This document shows positions 1 through 6,316 of a DNA stretch of 11,587 nucleotides, in pieces (positions within the stretch are counted from its first letter, which is position 1; the number at the start of each line of letters is the position of its first letter). The DNA is from Hydrogenophilales bacterium (lineage in GTDB: Bacteria; Pseudomonadota; Gammaproteobacteria; Burkholderiales; Thiobacillaceae): NCBI GenBank assembly GCA_011391655.1, contig JAABQE010000198.1, forward strand, positions 1-11,587, in the 5' to 3' direction. Both the position numbers and the translations under genes were made by a program. Under the pieces are notes generated by a model, which worked only from the letters and a program-made list of their open reading frames with translations, made no database searches and was not told the DNA's origin.

Positions 1-420
1 GGAACGCACCAGCATGTCGGCGATTTCCAGCGCCTGTTCGCCGGTGTCGGGCTGCGAAACCAGCAGGTTATCGACGTCGACGCCGAGCTTTTGCGCGTAA
101 GAGGGGTCAAGCGCGTGTTCGGCATCGATGAACGCCGCGGTGCCGCCGAGTTTTTGCATTTCGGCAATGACTTGCAGCGTGAGTGTCGTTTTGCCGCTCG
201 ATTCCGGGCCGTAGATTTCGACCACCCGGCCGCGTGGCAGGCCGCCAATGCCCAGTGCGATATCGAGTCCCAGTGATCCGGTCGATACCGCCTGGATGTC
301 GCGTGACACATCATGGTCGCCGAGGCGCATGACGGAGCCCTTGCCGAACTGTTTTTCGATTTGCCCGAGTGCTGCGGCAAGTGCCTTCATTTTGTCTTCG
401 GTCATTGTGGGGGTGGCCAT
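1..420 (-). CDS. recA: RecA recombinase, N-terminal 140 residues (runs off left edge)
   Basis: RecA polymerises on single-stranded DNA, catalyses homologous strand exchange with ATP, and promotes LexA self-cleavage. The minus-strand reading gives 140 codons in frame to base 1, so the C-terminal ~60% lies outside the window. Visible family features are the N-terminal helix region ending in [15 protein letters not shown], the segment [20 protein letters not shown], the Walker A loop [19 protein letters not shown], and a final [13 protein letters not shown]. The start is the ATG at 420-418, preceded by GGAG at 431-428 with 7 nt spacing. A second ATG at 405-403 is less well placed. The gene is divergent from the WYL regulator. 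In many Proteobacteria recA lies directly after pncC; here the WYL gene separates them. Identity is certain; intactness beyond the edge cannot be judged. Confidence 0.97.
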   Translation of the reverse strand, partial: MATPTMTEDKMKALAAALGQIEKQFGKGSVMRLGDHDVSRDIQAVSTGSLGLDIALGIGGLPRGRVVEIYGPESSGKTTLTLQVIAEMQKLGGTAAFIDAEHALDPSYAQKLGVDVDNLLVSQPDTGEQALEIADMLVRS

Positions 421-452
421 GTTGTCTCTCCAGTGGTGGTTGCGATGGAGTG

Positions 453-481
453 AATGTAGGCGATACATTTGACTGTGTCAA
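453..481 (-). promoter_or_regulatory. Predicted sigma70 promoter of recA
   Basis: On the minus strand a perfect -35 TTGACA (481-476) is followed by a 17-nt spacer and TACATT (458-453), which matches TATAAT at 4 of 6 positions. The expected transcription start is near 446, giving a leader of about 26 nt that contains the GGAG ribosome binding site. Spacing and position fit recA well. No CTGT-N8-ACAG box, and no GAAC/GTTC-type box as reported for LexA of some Betaproteobacteria, is seen between 421 and 582. Confidence 0.7.
453..481. promoter_or_regulatory. Two abutting palindromes over the recA promoter (candidate operators)
   Basis: AATGTA-N5-TACATT (453-469) is a perfect inverted repeat with 6-bp arms covering the recA -10. 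TTGAC-TGT-GTCAA (469-481) is a perfect inverted repeat with 5-bp arms covering the recA -35. They share base 469, so together they cover the whole core promoter. They could bind a repressor, for example the adjacent WYL protein or a non-standard LexA. That they are operators is inference; the symmetry is seen directly. Part of the symmetry of the second element is a by-product of the TTGACA hexamer. Confidence 0.4.
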
Positions 482-517
482 TAAAAAATATTACCTAACT
501 AAAAAATACCAAGTTAA

Positions 518-548
518 TTGTTTTATTTGTGTCGCGCGCGCCTATAAT
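518..548 (+). promoter_or_regulatory. Predicted promoter of the WYL regulator gene
   Basis: A perfect -10 TATAAT lies at 543-548. The -35 is poor: TTGTTT at 518-523 with a 19-nt spacer is the best I see, so the promoter may need an activator. The spacer includes an alternating CG run, CGCGCGCGC, at 533-541. The expected start of transcription near 555 lies after the upstream GTG at 529, which argues for translation from ATG 583. Upstream, 481-529 is very AT-rich and holds an imperfect direct repeat beginning TACC at 492 and at 507, in a region shared with the divergent recA promoter. Confidence 0.5.
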
Positions 549-582
549 TTGCCGCATCCAAGGCTTGTCCGGAGCAAGCGAT

Positions 583-1506
583 ATGATTTCAAAAGAAAAA
601 ATGTGGCTGGACGTGAAGTGGGCGACGCGTCAGCGCCTGCAATACATCGAGATGATGGCCTGGTATGGAGGCGTGGTAACGCGGGGCGATGTGGCGAAAG
701 CCTTCGGCATTTCGGACGCGGCAGCGACCAAAGACCTCAAGCTGTATAGCGATCTGGCCCCCGGCAACCTGGGCTATCAGCACAACGTGTTTGGTTTTGT
801 GCCCAATGAAGGCTTTACTGCGGCGTTTTCAGACCTGACTCCGGCCAAGGCCTTGCCCGTCATTGCCGCTAACCTGGCAGTCGCGAATGGGCCGTATGGG
901 GCAGAACTGATTTACGGGCTGGCGAGTGAATCATTGCCCTTACCTGTCCGTTTGCCCAGCCAGCAGATCCTGGCGCAGATCACGCGTGCCATTCATGGCC
1001 GCCGCAAACTGCGGATTCGCTATCGTTCGCTGTCTGACCGTAACGACCATGCAAGCCCGGACAGCCCGGTGCACCGTCTGCTCGAACCCCATACGCTGGT
1101 CAATACTGGCATCCGCTGGCATGTGCGCGCCTATCACGAGGAAAGCTGCGACTTTCGCGATTTCGTGCTGTCGCGCATCACCCATGCCGAATACCTTGAT
1201 ACGCCCGCCGAATCAAGCGTGCAATACGACGAAGACTGGACCGAAAGTGTGAGCCTCCAGCTTGCGCCGCATAGTGGCCTGGATGACCTTAAACGCGAGA
1301 GTTTGTTGCTGGACTACGGTGTGGCGAATGACGGCGTGATTGAAGTTGAGGTACGCCGCGCCTTGCTCGGCTACGTGTTGCAACGCATGAATGTCGACAC
1401 CACACCGGATCATGCAATGAACCCGAATGCGTATCAGCTGATGCTGTTGAATCGCGACGAGATCGAGCCGTTCGCGGCGTGGGCGTTTTATTCGGGGTTG
1501 AGCTGA
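583..1506 (+). CDS. WYL-domain transcriptional regulator, BrxR/CapW type
   Basis: A 307-residue predicted DNA-binding regulator. Residues ~15-58 form a winged helix-turn-helix (QRLQYIEMMAWYGG, then VTRGDVAKAFGISDAAATKD), followed by the linker typical of the BrxR/CapW group (YSDLAPGNLGY). Residues ~133-205 are a WYL domain with RLLEPHTLVNTGIRWHVRAY and FRDFVLSRI; the WYL tripeptide itself is WHV (179-181). Residues ~218-300 fit the WYL C-terminal extension. ATG 583 is chosen because GGAG (571-574) lies 8 nt upstream and the -10 at 543 excludes the in-frame GTG at 529. Known relatives repress BREX or CBASS defence operons, and other WYL proteins (DriD, PafBC) act in DNA-damage responses; DriD senses single-stranded DNA. 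No defence genes are visible here. Its only divergent partner is recA, so control of recA or of itself is a reasonable inference. Fold confidence is high; target unknown. Confidence 0.85.
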   Translation: MISKEKMWLDVKWATRQRLQYIEMMAWYGGVVTRGDVAKAFGISDAAATKDLKLYSDLAPGNLGYQHNVFGFVPNEGFTAAFSDLTPAKALPVIAANLAVANGPYGAELIYGLASESLPLPVRLPSQQILAQITRAIHGRRKLRIRYRSLSDRNDHASPDSPVHRLLEPHTLVNTGIRWHVRAYHEESCDFRDFVLSRITHAEYLDTPAESSVQYDEDWTESVSLQLAPHSGLDDLKRESLLLDYGVANDGVIEVEVRRALLGYVLQRMNVDTTPDHAMNPNAYQLMLLNRDEIEPFAAWAFYSGLS

Positions 1507-1559
1507 CCCCGTGCTGGGTTGATTCGGTCGCGGGTTAATTCAGGGCCGATTCAATTGGT

Positions 1560-2066
1560 TCAGCGCTTCCCGCCCATCAGTTCGATCAGCCCACGCATTG
1601 CCGCCGCGACGGCGCGCGAGCGAATTTCCTCGCGGTCACCATCAAGGCGGCAGGTGGATGACATGCACGTGCCATCCGCCAGCGCCCAGCCGTAGCACAC
1701 CAGGCCAACGGGTTTTTGCGGGGTGCCGCCGCCCGGCCCGGCCACGCCGGAAATCGCAAGCGCGACTTGCGCGTGGCTGTGGGCAAGCGCCCCTGCGGCC
1801 ATGGCGCTGGCCGTTTCTTCGGACACGGCGCCGTAGGTTTCGAGGATGTCGGTCGGCACGCCGAGCATTTCCTGCTTGGCGGCGTTGGCATAGGTGATGA
1901 AGCCGCGTTCGTACCAGGCCGAACTGCCGGGAATGGCGGTGAGCAATTGCCCCACCCAGCCGCCGGTGCACGATTCGGCGGTGGCTACCATCCAGCCACG
2001 CGTCTGCAGCGCATCGCCCAGTTCACATGCGAGTTGATGGAGTTCTTCGTCGCTTACACGAGCCAT
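1560..2066 (-). CDS. pncC: Nicotinamide-nucleotide amidohydrolase PncC (CinA C-terminal domain)
   Basis: PncC deamidates nicotinamide mononucleotide to nicotinate mononucleotide, returning the NMN released by NAD-dependent DNA ligase to NAD synthesis. The 168-residue protein is the stand-alone CinA C-terminal domain, like E. coli PncC, without the N-terminal MoaB-like domain of full CinA. Motifs seen: AESCTGG (30-36, containing the candidate nucleophile serine), GFITYANAAK (55-64), GAVSEETA (79-86), ISGVAGPGGGTPQKPVG (105-121) and GDR (143-145). Its ATG at 2066 lies 13 nt inside the end of pgpA, so it is probably translationally coupled and is the last gene of the rib-nusB-thiL operon. It is convergent with the WYL gene across 53 bp. 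I see no convincing terminator in that gap. Confidence 0.95.
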   Translation of the reverse strand: MARVSDEELHQLACELGDALQTRGWMVATAESCTGGWVGQLLTAIPGSSAWYERGFITYANAAKQEMLGVPTDILETYGAVSEETASAMAAGALAHSHAQVALAISGVAGPGGGTPQKPVGLVCYGWALADGTCMSSTCRLDGDREEIRSRAVAAAMRGLIELMGGKR

Positions 2067-2542
2067 TGCAATCCTTTGATGAGGGCAAGCGCATAGCCCG
2101 CTGCCAGGAGATCGTCGAACATGACGCCGAAGCCGTTTTTAAGGCGACGATCGGCCAGCCGGATCGGCCAGGGTTTGAGAATGTCAAAAAAACGGAACAG
2201 CAGGAACGCGATGCCTGCCCATATCCAGCCGGGCGGAGTAAACAGCAAGACCAGCGCAAAGGCGACGATTTCATCCCACACCATGCCGCCGTGATCGGCG
2301 ACGCCGAGCGCACGGCCGCTGCGGCCGCACGCCCAGATACCAAGCAGAAAGCTGGCGATGAGCAAAATGAGCTGGTTCGGCAGGTCGGGGGCAGCGGCGA
2401 TGATCAGCCAGTACAGGGGCCAGCCGAGCAGGGTGCCGACCGTGCCGGGTGCCTTGGGCGCGAGCCCGCTGCCGAAGCCAAATGCGATCAGGTGCGCCGG
2501 GTGCGCGAACAGAAATTTCAGATCAGGCCGCGAAGTGGTCAT
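2054..2542 (-). CDS. pgpA: Phosphatidylglycerophosphatase A
   Basis: An inner-membrane phosphatase that dephosphorylates phosphatidylglycerophosphate to phosphatidylglycerol, the precursor of cardiolipin. Family motifs in order: LIAFGFGSGLAPKAPGTVGT near the N-terminus, GGMVWDEIVAF in the centre, FRFFDILKPWPI, and GFGVMFDDLLAAGYAL near the C-terminus. Between them lie hydrophobic membrane segments (YWLIIAAAPDL; LILLIASFLLGIWACG; ALVLLFTPPGWIWAGIAFLLF). I place the start at ATG 2542, which gives 162 residues and a 20-nt overlap with thiL. In-frame ATGs at 2590, 2581 and 2575 would give up to 178 residues and a longer overlap. None of the starts has a clear Shine-Dalgarno sequence, so coupling to thiL is likely. 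The start is uncertain; the identity is not. Confidence 0.93.
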   Translation of the reverse strand: MTTSRPDLKFLFAHPAHLIAFGFGSGLAPKAPGTVGTLLGWPLYWLIIAAAPDLPNQLILLIASFLLGIWACGRSGRALGVADHGGMVWDEIVAFALVLLFTPPGWIWAGIAFLLFRFFDILKPWPIRLADRRLKNGFGVMFDDLLAAGYALALIKGLQWLV

Positions 2543-3476
2543 AGCCGGTTTTGAGGTAAGGGATGGATTGGCCATCGGCATCGATGACATTCAAGCCGGA
2601 TTCTGCGGTGATCTGGCCGATGCGGGTGACCGCCACGTTTGCGCCGGCAGCGGCGGCGTGAATCGCGTCGCGGTGGCTGGCCGGCGCGGTGAAGCAGAGT
2701 TCATAGTCGTCGCCCCCCGCCAGCACGCAATCGCGGGCAACGGTTTCATGCAGATACGAGCGCACTACTGGCAGCATCGGCAAGGCGCTGAACTCAAGCC
2801 GTGCGCCCACACTGGAGCGCTCCAGAATATGCCCGAGATCGGCCAGCAAGCCATCTGAAATATCAATTGCGCTGTTTGCAATCCCGCGCAGCGCGATGCC
2901 AAGCGCCACCCGGGGTGTCGGCAGATACAGGGCCGGCAGCACACGGGCGGCGTCGATCTGTTCCATGAACAGCCGCCCTTGCCGGTAGGCCAGCGCCAGC
3001 GCCGCCGAGCCAAGCACACCGGAAACCCAGATATCGTCGCCGACCTGCGCGCCATCGCGCCGCAATGCCTGCCCGGGTGGGATTTCGCCCATTACCGTGA
3101 TGCTAAGTGTGAGCGCGCCACGCGTGGTGTCGCCGCCGACCAGTTCGATGCCGTGCAGATCCGCCAGGCGAAAAAAACCGCGTGCAAACGCGGTCAGCCA
3201 GGCGTCGTTTTCTTCCGGCAGCGCGATGGCCAGGGTCGCCCAGCGCGGTGTCGCGCCCATCGCGGCGAGGTCGGACAGATTCACCGCCAGCGATTTGTGG
3301 CCAATGCCAGCGGGGCTGTCCTGCGGTAAAAAATGGCGGCCTTCGAGCAGCATGTCGGACGACACGGCAAGCTGCATGCCTGGTGTCGGCGCCAGCAGCG
3401 CGCAGTCATCGCCAACGCCCAATACCGCGCCGGGGGTGGCGCGGGTGAAGTGTTTGGCGATGAGGGAGAATTCCAT
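2523..3476 (-). CDS. thiL: Thiamine-monophosphate kinase
   Basis: ThiL phosphorylates thiamine monophosphate to thiamine diphosphate with ATP, the last step of the pathway. The 317-residue protein is of usual length for the family and has its signature elements: VGDDCA (21-26), DMLLEGRHF (41-49), HKSLAVNLSDLAAMGA (60-75), VGGDTTRG (113-120), DISDGLLADLGH (205-216) and GGDDYEL (254-260). These make up the Mg-ATP and substrate sites of the PurM-like fold. ATG 3476 gives the family N-terminus MEFSLIAKHF. No Shine-Dalgarno sequence is visible: the bases just upstream are the end of a strong palindromic element (3481-3540), so access of ribosomes to this start may depend on RNA folding. It overlaps pgpA downstream. 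No TPP riboswitch is seen. Confidence 0.96.
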   Translation of the reverse strand: MEFSLIAKHFTRATPGAVLGVGDDCALLAPTPGMQLAVSSDMLLEGRHFLPQDSPAGIGHKSLAVNLSDLAAMGATPRWATLAIALPEENDAWLTAFARGFFRLADLHGIELVGGDTTRGALTLSITVMGEIPPGQALRRDGAQVGDDIWVSGVLGSAALALAYRQGRLFMEQIDAARVLPALYLPTPRVALGIALRGIANSAIDISDGLLADLGHILERSSVGARLEFSALPMLPVVRSYLHETVARDCVLAGGDDYELCFTAPASHRDAIHAAAAGANVAVTRIGQITAESGLNVIDADGQSIPYLKTGYDHFAA

Positions 3477-3480
3477 GTTG

Positions 3481-3553
3481 GTGAGCGGTAAACGGTGAGC
3501 GGGGAGCGGTTCCGCTTACTGCTTACGGCTCACTGCTCACTTTTTTCTTTTTT
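3481..3553 (+). repeat. 60-bp near-palindrome of degenerate 7-bp units with T-tract, between nusB and thiL
   Basis: Bases 3481-3509 and 3512-3540 are 29-nt inverted arms matching at 21 of 29 positions, separated only by TT. Four further positions would be G-U pairs in plus-strand RNA. The arms are made of units of the form GTRAGCN or, on the other side, their complements (GCTCAC, GCTTAC). A T6-C-T6 tract (3541-3553) follows on the plus strand, so the element looks like an intrinsic terminator for antisense transcription. In the nusB-thiL mRNA it forms a hairpin after an A-rich stretch. The nusB stop codon lies inside it and the last NusB residues are read from it; the thiL ATG lies 4 nt beyond it. 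This suggests a mobile or slippage-derived repeat that entered the intergenic gap. Confidence 0.7.
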
Positions 3554-3975
3554 GCCTGCCCGGCCTCTACCGCGCGCATTTCCTGCGCCAGCTTGTCGAG
3601 CACGCCATTGATGTATTTGTGGCCGTCGATGCCGCCGAATGATTTGGCCAGTTCGACGCTTTCGTTGATGACGACGCGCATCGGTACATCGGGGCAATTC
3701 AGCAGCTCATAGGCGCCGATCAGCAGGATGCTGCGCTCGACGGGCGACAGTTCGGTGAGTTTGCGGTCGATGAAGCGGCCGATGTGGGTGCCGAGCAGGT
3801 CTTCTTCCTTGATCACGCCGTAGAGCAGGGTGCGGAAGTAGGCTTCGTCGGCGCGCTTGAACTGTTCGTCTTCGGCCAGGTTGGCCGCGATCAGGGTCAC
3901 ATCAGCGCCGCCCACCAGCCAGGCATACAGGCCTTGCAGGGTGAACGAGCGGGCAAGTTTGCGGGAACCGGCCAT
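3523..3975 (-). CDS. nusB: Transcription antitermination factor NusB
   Basis: NusB binds boxA RNA with NusE (ribosomal protein S10) and takes part in the antitermination complex on rRNA operons. The 150-residue all-helical protein has the family N-terminus SRKLARSFTLQGLYAW, the central IDRKLTELSPVERSILLIGAYEL, and the C-terminal MRVVINESVELAKSFGGIDG with HKYINGVLDKLAQEMR. It is slightly longer than E. coli NusB (139). The tail AKKKKVSSEP is low-complexity, and its last residues and stop codon come from the palindromic repeat at 3481-3540, so the natural C-terminus may have been altered. The ATG lies one base after the ribH stop, indicating coupled translation. Confidence 0.96.
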   Translation of the reverse strand: MAGSRKLARSFTLQGLYAWLVGGADVTLIAANLAEDEQFKRADEAYFRTLLYGVIKEEDLLGTHIGRFIDRKLTELSPVERSILLIGAYELLNCPDVPMRVVINESVELAKSFGGIDGHKYINGVLDKLAQEMRAVEAGQAKKKKVSSEP

Positions 3976-3976
3976 C

Positions 3977-4444
3977 TCAGATCCGCTTCAACAGGTTGGC
4001 CATTTCAACCGCCACGCGCGCAGAATCGCGGCCTTTTTCGGCCATGCGCACATGCGCTTGCTCCTCGGTGTCGACCGTGAGGATGACATTGGCGATGGGT
4101 ACACCGGTTTCCAGTTGCACATCGAGAATACCGCGCGCAGATTCGTTGCAGACAATTTCAAAGTGATAGGTGTCGCCACGCACCACGGCGCCAATGGCGA
4201 TCAGCGCATCGAACTTGCCCGACTGCGCCATTTTTTGCAGCACCAGCGGATGTTCAAGCGCACCGGGCACATCGACCAGCAGCACATCGTCTTTGGCGAC
4301 GCCGAGTCTGGCCAGTTCGATTTCGCAAAATGACAACAAGCCTTCGCAAATGTCTTTGTTGAAGCGGCTCATGACGATGCCGATTTTGAGTCCTGCGCCC
4401 TGATAAACCGGGTCGAGTTCGGTGATATCGCTGTTGGTTCCCAT
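3977..4444 (-). CDS. ribH: 6,7-dimethyl-8-ribityllumazine synthase
   Basis: Lumazine synthase condenses 5-amino-6-ribitylaminouracil with 3,4-dihydroxy-2-butanone 4-phosphate, the penultimate step of riboflavin synthesis, and usually forms oligomeric shells. The 155-residue protein shows SRFN (26-29), VPGALEHP (59-66, where many homologues have VPGAFEIP), [12 protein letters not shown] (85-96, with the active-site histidine at 94), ESARG (101-105) and [13 protein letters not shown] (118-130). The ATG at 4444 has AAGGAC (4456-4451) at good spacing and lies 12 nt after the ribB stop. It sits between ribB, which makes one of its substrates, and nusB, an order common in Proteobacteria. Confidence 0.97.
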   Translation of the reverse strand: MGTNSDITELDPVYQGAGLKIGIVMSRFNKDICEGLLSFCEIELARLGVAKDDVLLVDVPGALEHPLVLQKMAQSGKFDALIAIGAVVRGDTYHFEIVCNESARGILDVQLETGVPIANVILTVDTEEQAHVRMAEKGRDSARVAVEMANLLKRI

Positions 4445-4456
4445 ATTCGTGTCCTT

Positions 4457-5557
4457 TTAAGCCTTGTCGAGATAGCCGGTGACTTCGAGGCCGAAGCCAT
4501 CCATCGCCGGCATTTTGCGTGGGCTGGCCAGCAATTTCATTTTGCCGACGCCGAGGTCGCGCAGGATCTGCGCGCCGATGCCGTAGTCGCGCAGGTCGTA
4601 CTTGCGCTCAGCGCCCTGTACTGGATTGATGCGCGCTGGGTTGACACGAGCAAGCAAGGCGTCGGCGGTCTCCGGGCGATGCAGCAACACGATGACGCCG
4701 GACTGCGATTCGGCGATGCGCTCCATCGCGCCCATGATCGGCCACGAGTGGCCGCCGCCGGTGACGTCGAGAAAGTCCATCACGCTTAACGGCTCATGCA
4801 CGCGCACCAGGGTTTCGCGGTCGGCGTGAATTTCACCCTTGACCAGCGCGAGGTGGGTTTCGCCAGCGCACTTGTCACGATAGGCGATCAGGCGGAATGC
4901 GCCATACACCGTCTGGATCAGGCGGTCGGCGGCACGCTCGACCAGGCTTTCGGTTTGGTTGCGGTAATGGATCAAGTCGGCGATGGCACCGATTTTCAGC
5001 CCGTGTTCCTGTGCGAATGGCACCAGGTCGGGCAGCCGTGCCATGGTGCCGTCGTCCTTGAGGATTTCGCAGATGACCGAGGCGGGCTCCAGTCCTGCCA
5101 ACCCGGCCAGATCACAACCGGCTTCGGTATGGCCGGCGCGCACCAGCACGCCGCCAGGCTGCGCGCGTAGCGGAAAGATGTGGCCGGGCTGGATGATGTC
5201 GGTGGCCAGAGCATCACGCTTCACTGCCGCCTGGATGGTGACGGCACGGTCAGCTGCCGAAATGCCGGTGGTCACGCCGGTGGCTGCTTCGATCGACACG
5301 GTGAACGCGGTGCCATGCGGCGTCTGGTTGTCGCTCACCATTTGTTTCAGGCCGAGTTGGCGGCAACGATCATCGGTCAAAGTCAGGCAGATCAGTCCGC
5401 GACCGTATTTGGCCATGAAGTTGATTGCATCCGGGGTGGCGAATTCGGCGGCCATCACCAGATCCCCCTCGTTTTCGCGGTCTTCCTCGTCGACCAGCAC
5501 GACCATGCGGCCGGCTTTCAGTTCTTCGACGATTTCTAGTGTGGAGGCGAGGCTCAT
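4457..5557 (-). CDS. ribB: 3,4-dihydroxy-2-butanone-4-phosphate synthase RibB with degenerate GTP cyclohydrolase II-like domain (RibBA/RibBX type)
   Basis: The N-terminal ~200 residues are an intact DHBP synthase, which makes the four-carbon precursor of lumazine from ribulose 5-phosphate. Motifs: [10 protein letters not shown] (23-32), YGRGLICL (51-58), [13 protein letters not shown] (93-105), [20 protein letters not shown] (124-143) followed by TEAG, and ICEI (162-165). Residues ~205-366 align with GTP cyclohydrolase II. However, the SECLTGD...RCDC zinc and catalytic segment is replaced by [12 protein letters not shown] (253-264), and the EGRGIG segment is missing. Only the tail [20 protein letters not shown] (319-338) is well kept. 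GTP cyclohydrolase II activity is therefore unlikely. ATG 5557 overlaps the ribE stop (TGATG); a TTG one codon upstream is a less likely start. Databases often name such proteins ribBA. Confidence 0.93.
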   Translation of the reverse strand: MSLASTLEIVEELKAGRMVVLVDEEDRENEGDLVMAAEFATPDAINFMAKYGRGLICLTLTDDRCRQLGLKQMVSDNQTPHGTAFTVSIEAATGVTTGISAADRAVTIQAAVKRDALATDIIQPGHIFPLRAQPGGVLVRAGHTEAGCDLAGLAGLEPASVICEILKDDGTMARLPDLVPFAQEHGLKIGAIADLIHYRNQTESLVERAADRLIQTVYGAFRLIAYRDKCAGETHLALVKGEIHADRETLVRVHEPLSVMDFLDVTGGGHSWPIMGAMERIAESQSGVIVLLHRPETADALLARVNPARINPVQGAERKYDLRDYGIGAQILRDLGVGKMKLLASPRKMPAMDGFGLEVTGYLDKA

Positions 5558-6162
5558 CAATCTTGGTCCGTTGGATGGGTAAATAGCGAAAGGCGCTCGA
5601 CGTAGCGCGCAATCATGTCGACTTCCAGGTTGACCCGGCTGCCGGCTTGCAGATGTTTCAGTGTCGTCATTTCGAGCGTGTGCGGAATCAGGTTCAGAGA
5701 AAAGCGCACGCCATCGATCGCATTCACCGTCAGCGACACGCCGTTCACCGTGATTGATCCCTTGCGGATGATGTAGCGCGCGAGTTCGGCAGGCGCGTCG
5801 ATTTCAAGCAAATGTGATTCACCCACCGGCATAAAACGATGCACCGTGCCGACGCCGTCTACGTGCCCCGAAACCAGATGGCCGCCGAGTCGATCTGCCA
5901 GGCGCAATGCCTTTTCCAGATTGACCTCAGCACCTGGCAGAAAGCCTTCGGTACAGCGCAGGGTTTCGGCGGACACGTCCACCGTAAAGCTGTCCGGCGC
6001 CAGCGCTACTGCCGTCAGGCAGACGCCGTTTACCGCAATGCTGTCGCCCAGCGCGACGTCAGAAAAATCCAGCCCGCCGCCACGAATCACCATGCGTGCA
6101 TCCGCGCCGAGCGCGTCGTATTCGTGGATATGGCCGATGGATTGAATAATGCCGGTGAACAT
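5557..6162 (-). CDS. ribE: Riboflavin synthase (alpha chain)
   Basis: Catalyses dismutation of two 6,7-dimethyl-8-ribityllumazine molecules to riboflavin, the last step of the pathway; called ribC in E. coli. The 201-residue protein has the expected duplicated lumazine-binding barrel: [10 protein letters not shown] at the start, [12 protein letters not shown] (39-50) in the first half, matched by [13 protein letters not shown] (134-146) in the second, with [11 protein letters not shown] (93-103) between. ATG 6162 gives the family start MFTGI. An in-frame ATG at 6192 overlaps the predicted promoter -10 and is rejected. It is the first gene of the minus-strand operon, and its stop overlaps the ribB start. 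The leader is only about 20 nt, too short for an FMN riboswitch, and none is seen. Confidence 0.96.
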   Translation of the reverse strand: MFTGIIQSIGHIHEYDALGADARMVIRGGGLDFSDVALGDSIAVNGVCLTAVALAPDSFTVDVSAETLRCTEGFLPGAEVNLEKALRLADRLGGHLVSGHVDGVGTVHRFMPVGESHLLEIDAPAELARYIIRKGSITVNGVSLTVNAIDGVRFSLNLIPHTLEMTTLKHLQAGSRVNLEVDMIARYVERLSLFTHPTDQD

Positions 6163-6190
6163 GCGGGGGAGACCTACAGTAAGGGCCGCC

Positions 6191-6219
6191 ATTGTAGGCG
6201 TTTAGGCGAAGTGGGTGAA
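6191..6219 (-). promoter_or_regulatory. Predicted sigma70 promoter of the ribE-pncC operon
   Basis: On the minus strand TTCACC (6219-6214) is followed by a 17-nt spacer and TACAAT (6196-6191), matching consensus at 4 of 6 and 5 of 6 positions. Transcription would start near 6184, about 22 nt before the ribE ATG. The -10 and its flanks, CTACAATGGC, recur as a perfect 10-bp inverted copy at 6279-6288, where they serve the divergent gene. Confidence 0.6.
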
Positions 6220-6252
6220 CCCCGGCGTGCCACCCGGCGGTCATCGCATTAC

Positions 6253-6285
6253 TTAAAGATGCACAAATCTTTAATTTGCTACAAT
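6253..6285 (+). promoter_or_regulatory. Predicted promoter with 22-bp palindromic operator upstream of the flavoprotein-ubi cluster
   Basis: The -10 TACAAT lies at 6280-6285, about 30 nt before ATG 6317. There is no good -35. Instead a perfect inverted repeat TTAAAGAT-N6-ATCTTTAA occupies 6253-6274, ending 5 nt before the -10. This placement suits an activator that replaces the -35, or a repressor blocking RNA polymerase. The left part, AAGATGCA, resembles half of the NO-sensor NsrR consensus, but the right arm does not follow it. The site is not an FNR box (TTGAT-N4-ATCAA). The regulator is unknown. Confidence 0.5.
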
Positions 6286-6316
6286 GGCCGCTCTAAATAT
6301 TGTTTGAAAGACCGGC

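Noticed and set aside
529..582. GTG start at 529 for the WYL regulator (325 residues)
   Set aside because: The TATAAT -10 at 543-548 lies after this codon and a good GGAG precedes ATG 583, so the upstream extension would not be transcribed from that promoter.
1519..1554. Bidirectional terminator between the WYL gene and pncC
   Set aside because: TTGATTCGG and CCGATTCAA pair at only 8 of 9 positions around an 18-nt loop, with no T-tract on either side.
421..1560. BREX or CBASS defence locus suggested by the BrxR/CapW-like regulator
   Set aside because: No cyclase, nuclease, methyltransferase, Lon-like or PglZ-like gene lies within the window; neighbours are recA and pncC.
2027..2554. Long plus-strand open frames over the rib-thiL-pgpA operon
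   Set aside because: They are antisense shadows of well-recognised minus-strand genes in GC-rich DNA and show no family motifs.
6163..6192. ATG at 6192 as start of ribE
   Set aside because: It overlaps the predicted -10 of the operon, lacks a ribosome binding site, and the family begins at MFTGI (6162).
6163..6316. FMN (RFN) riboswitch upstream of the rib operon
   Set aside because: The predicted leader is about 22 nt and no conserved RFN blocks are visible in either orientation.
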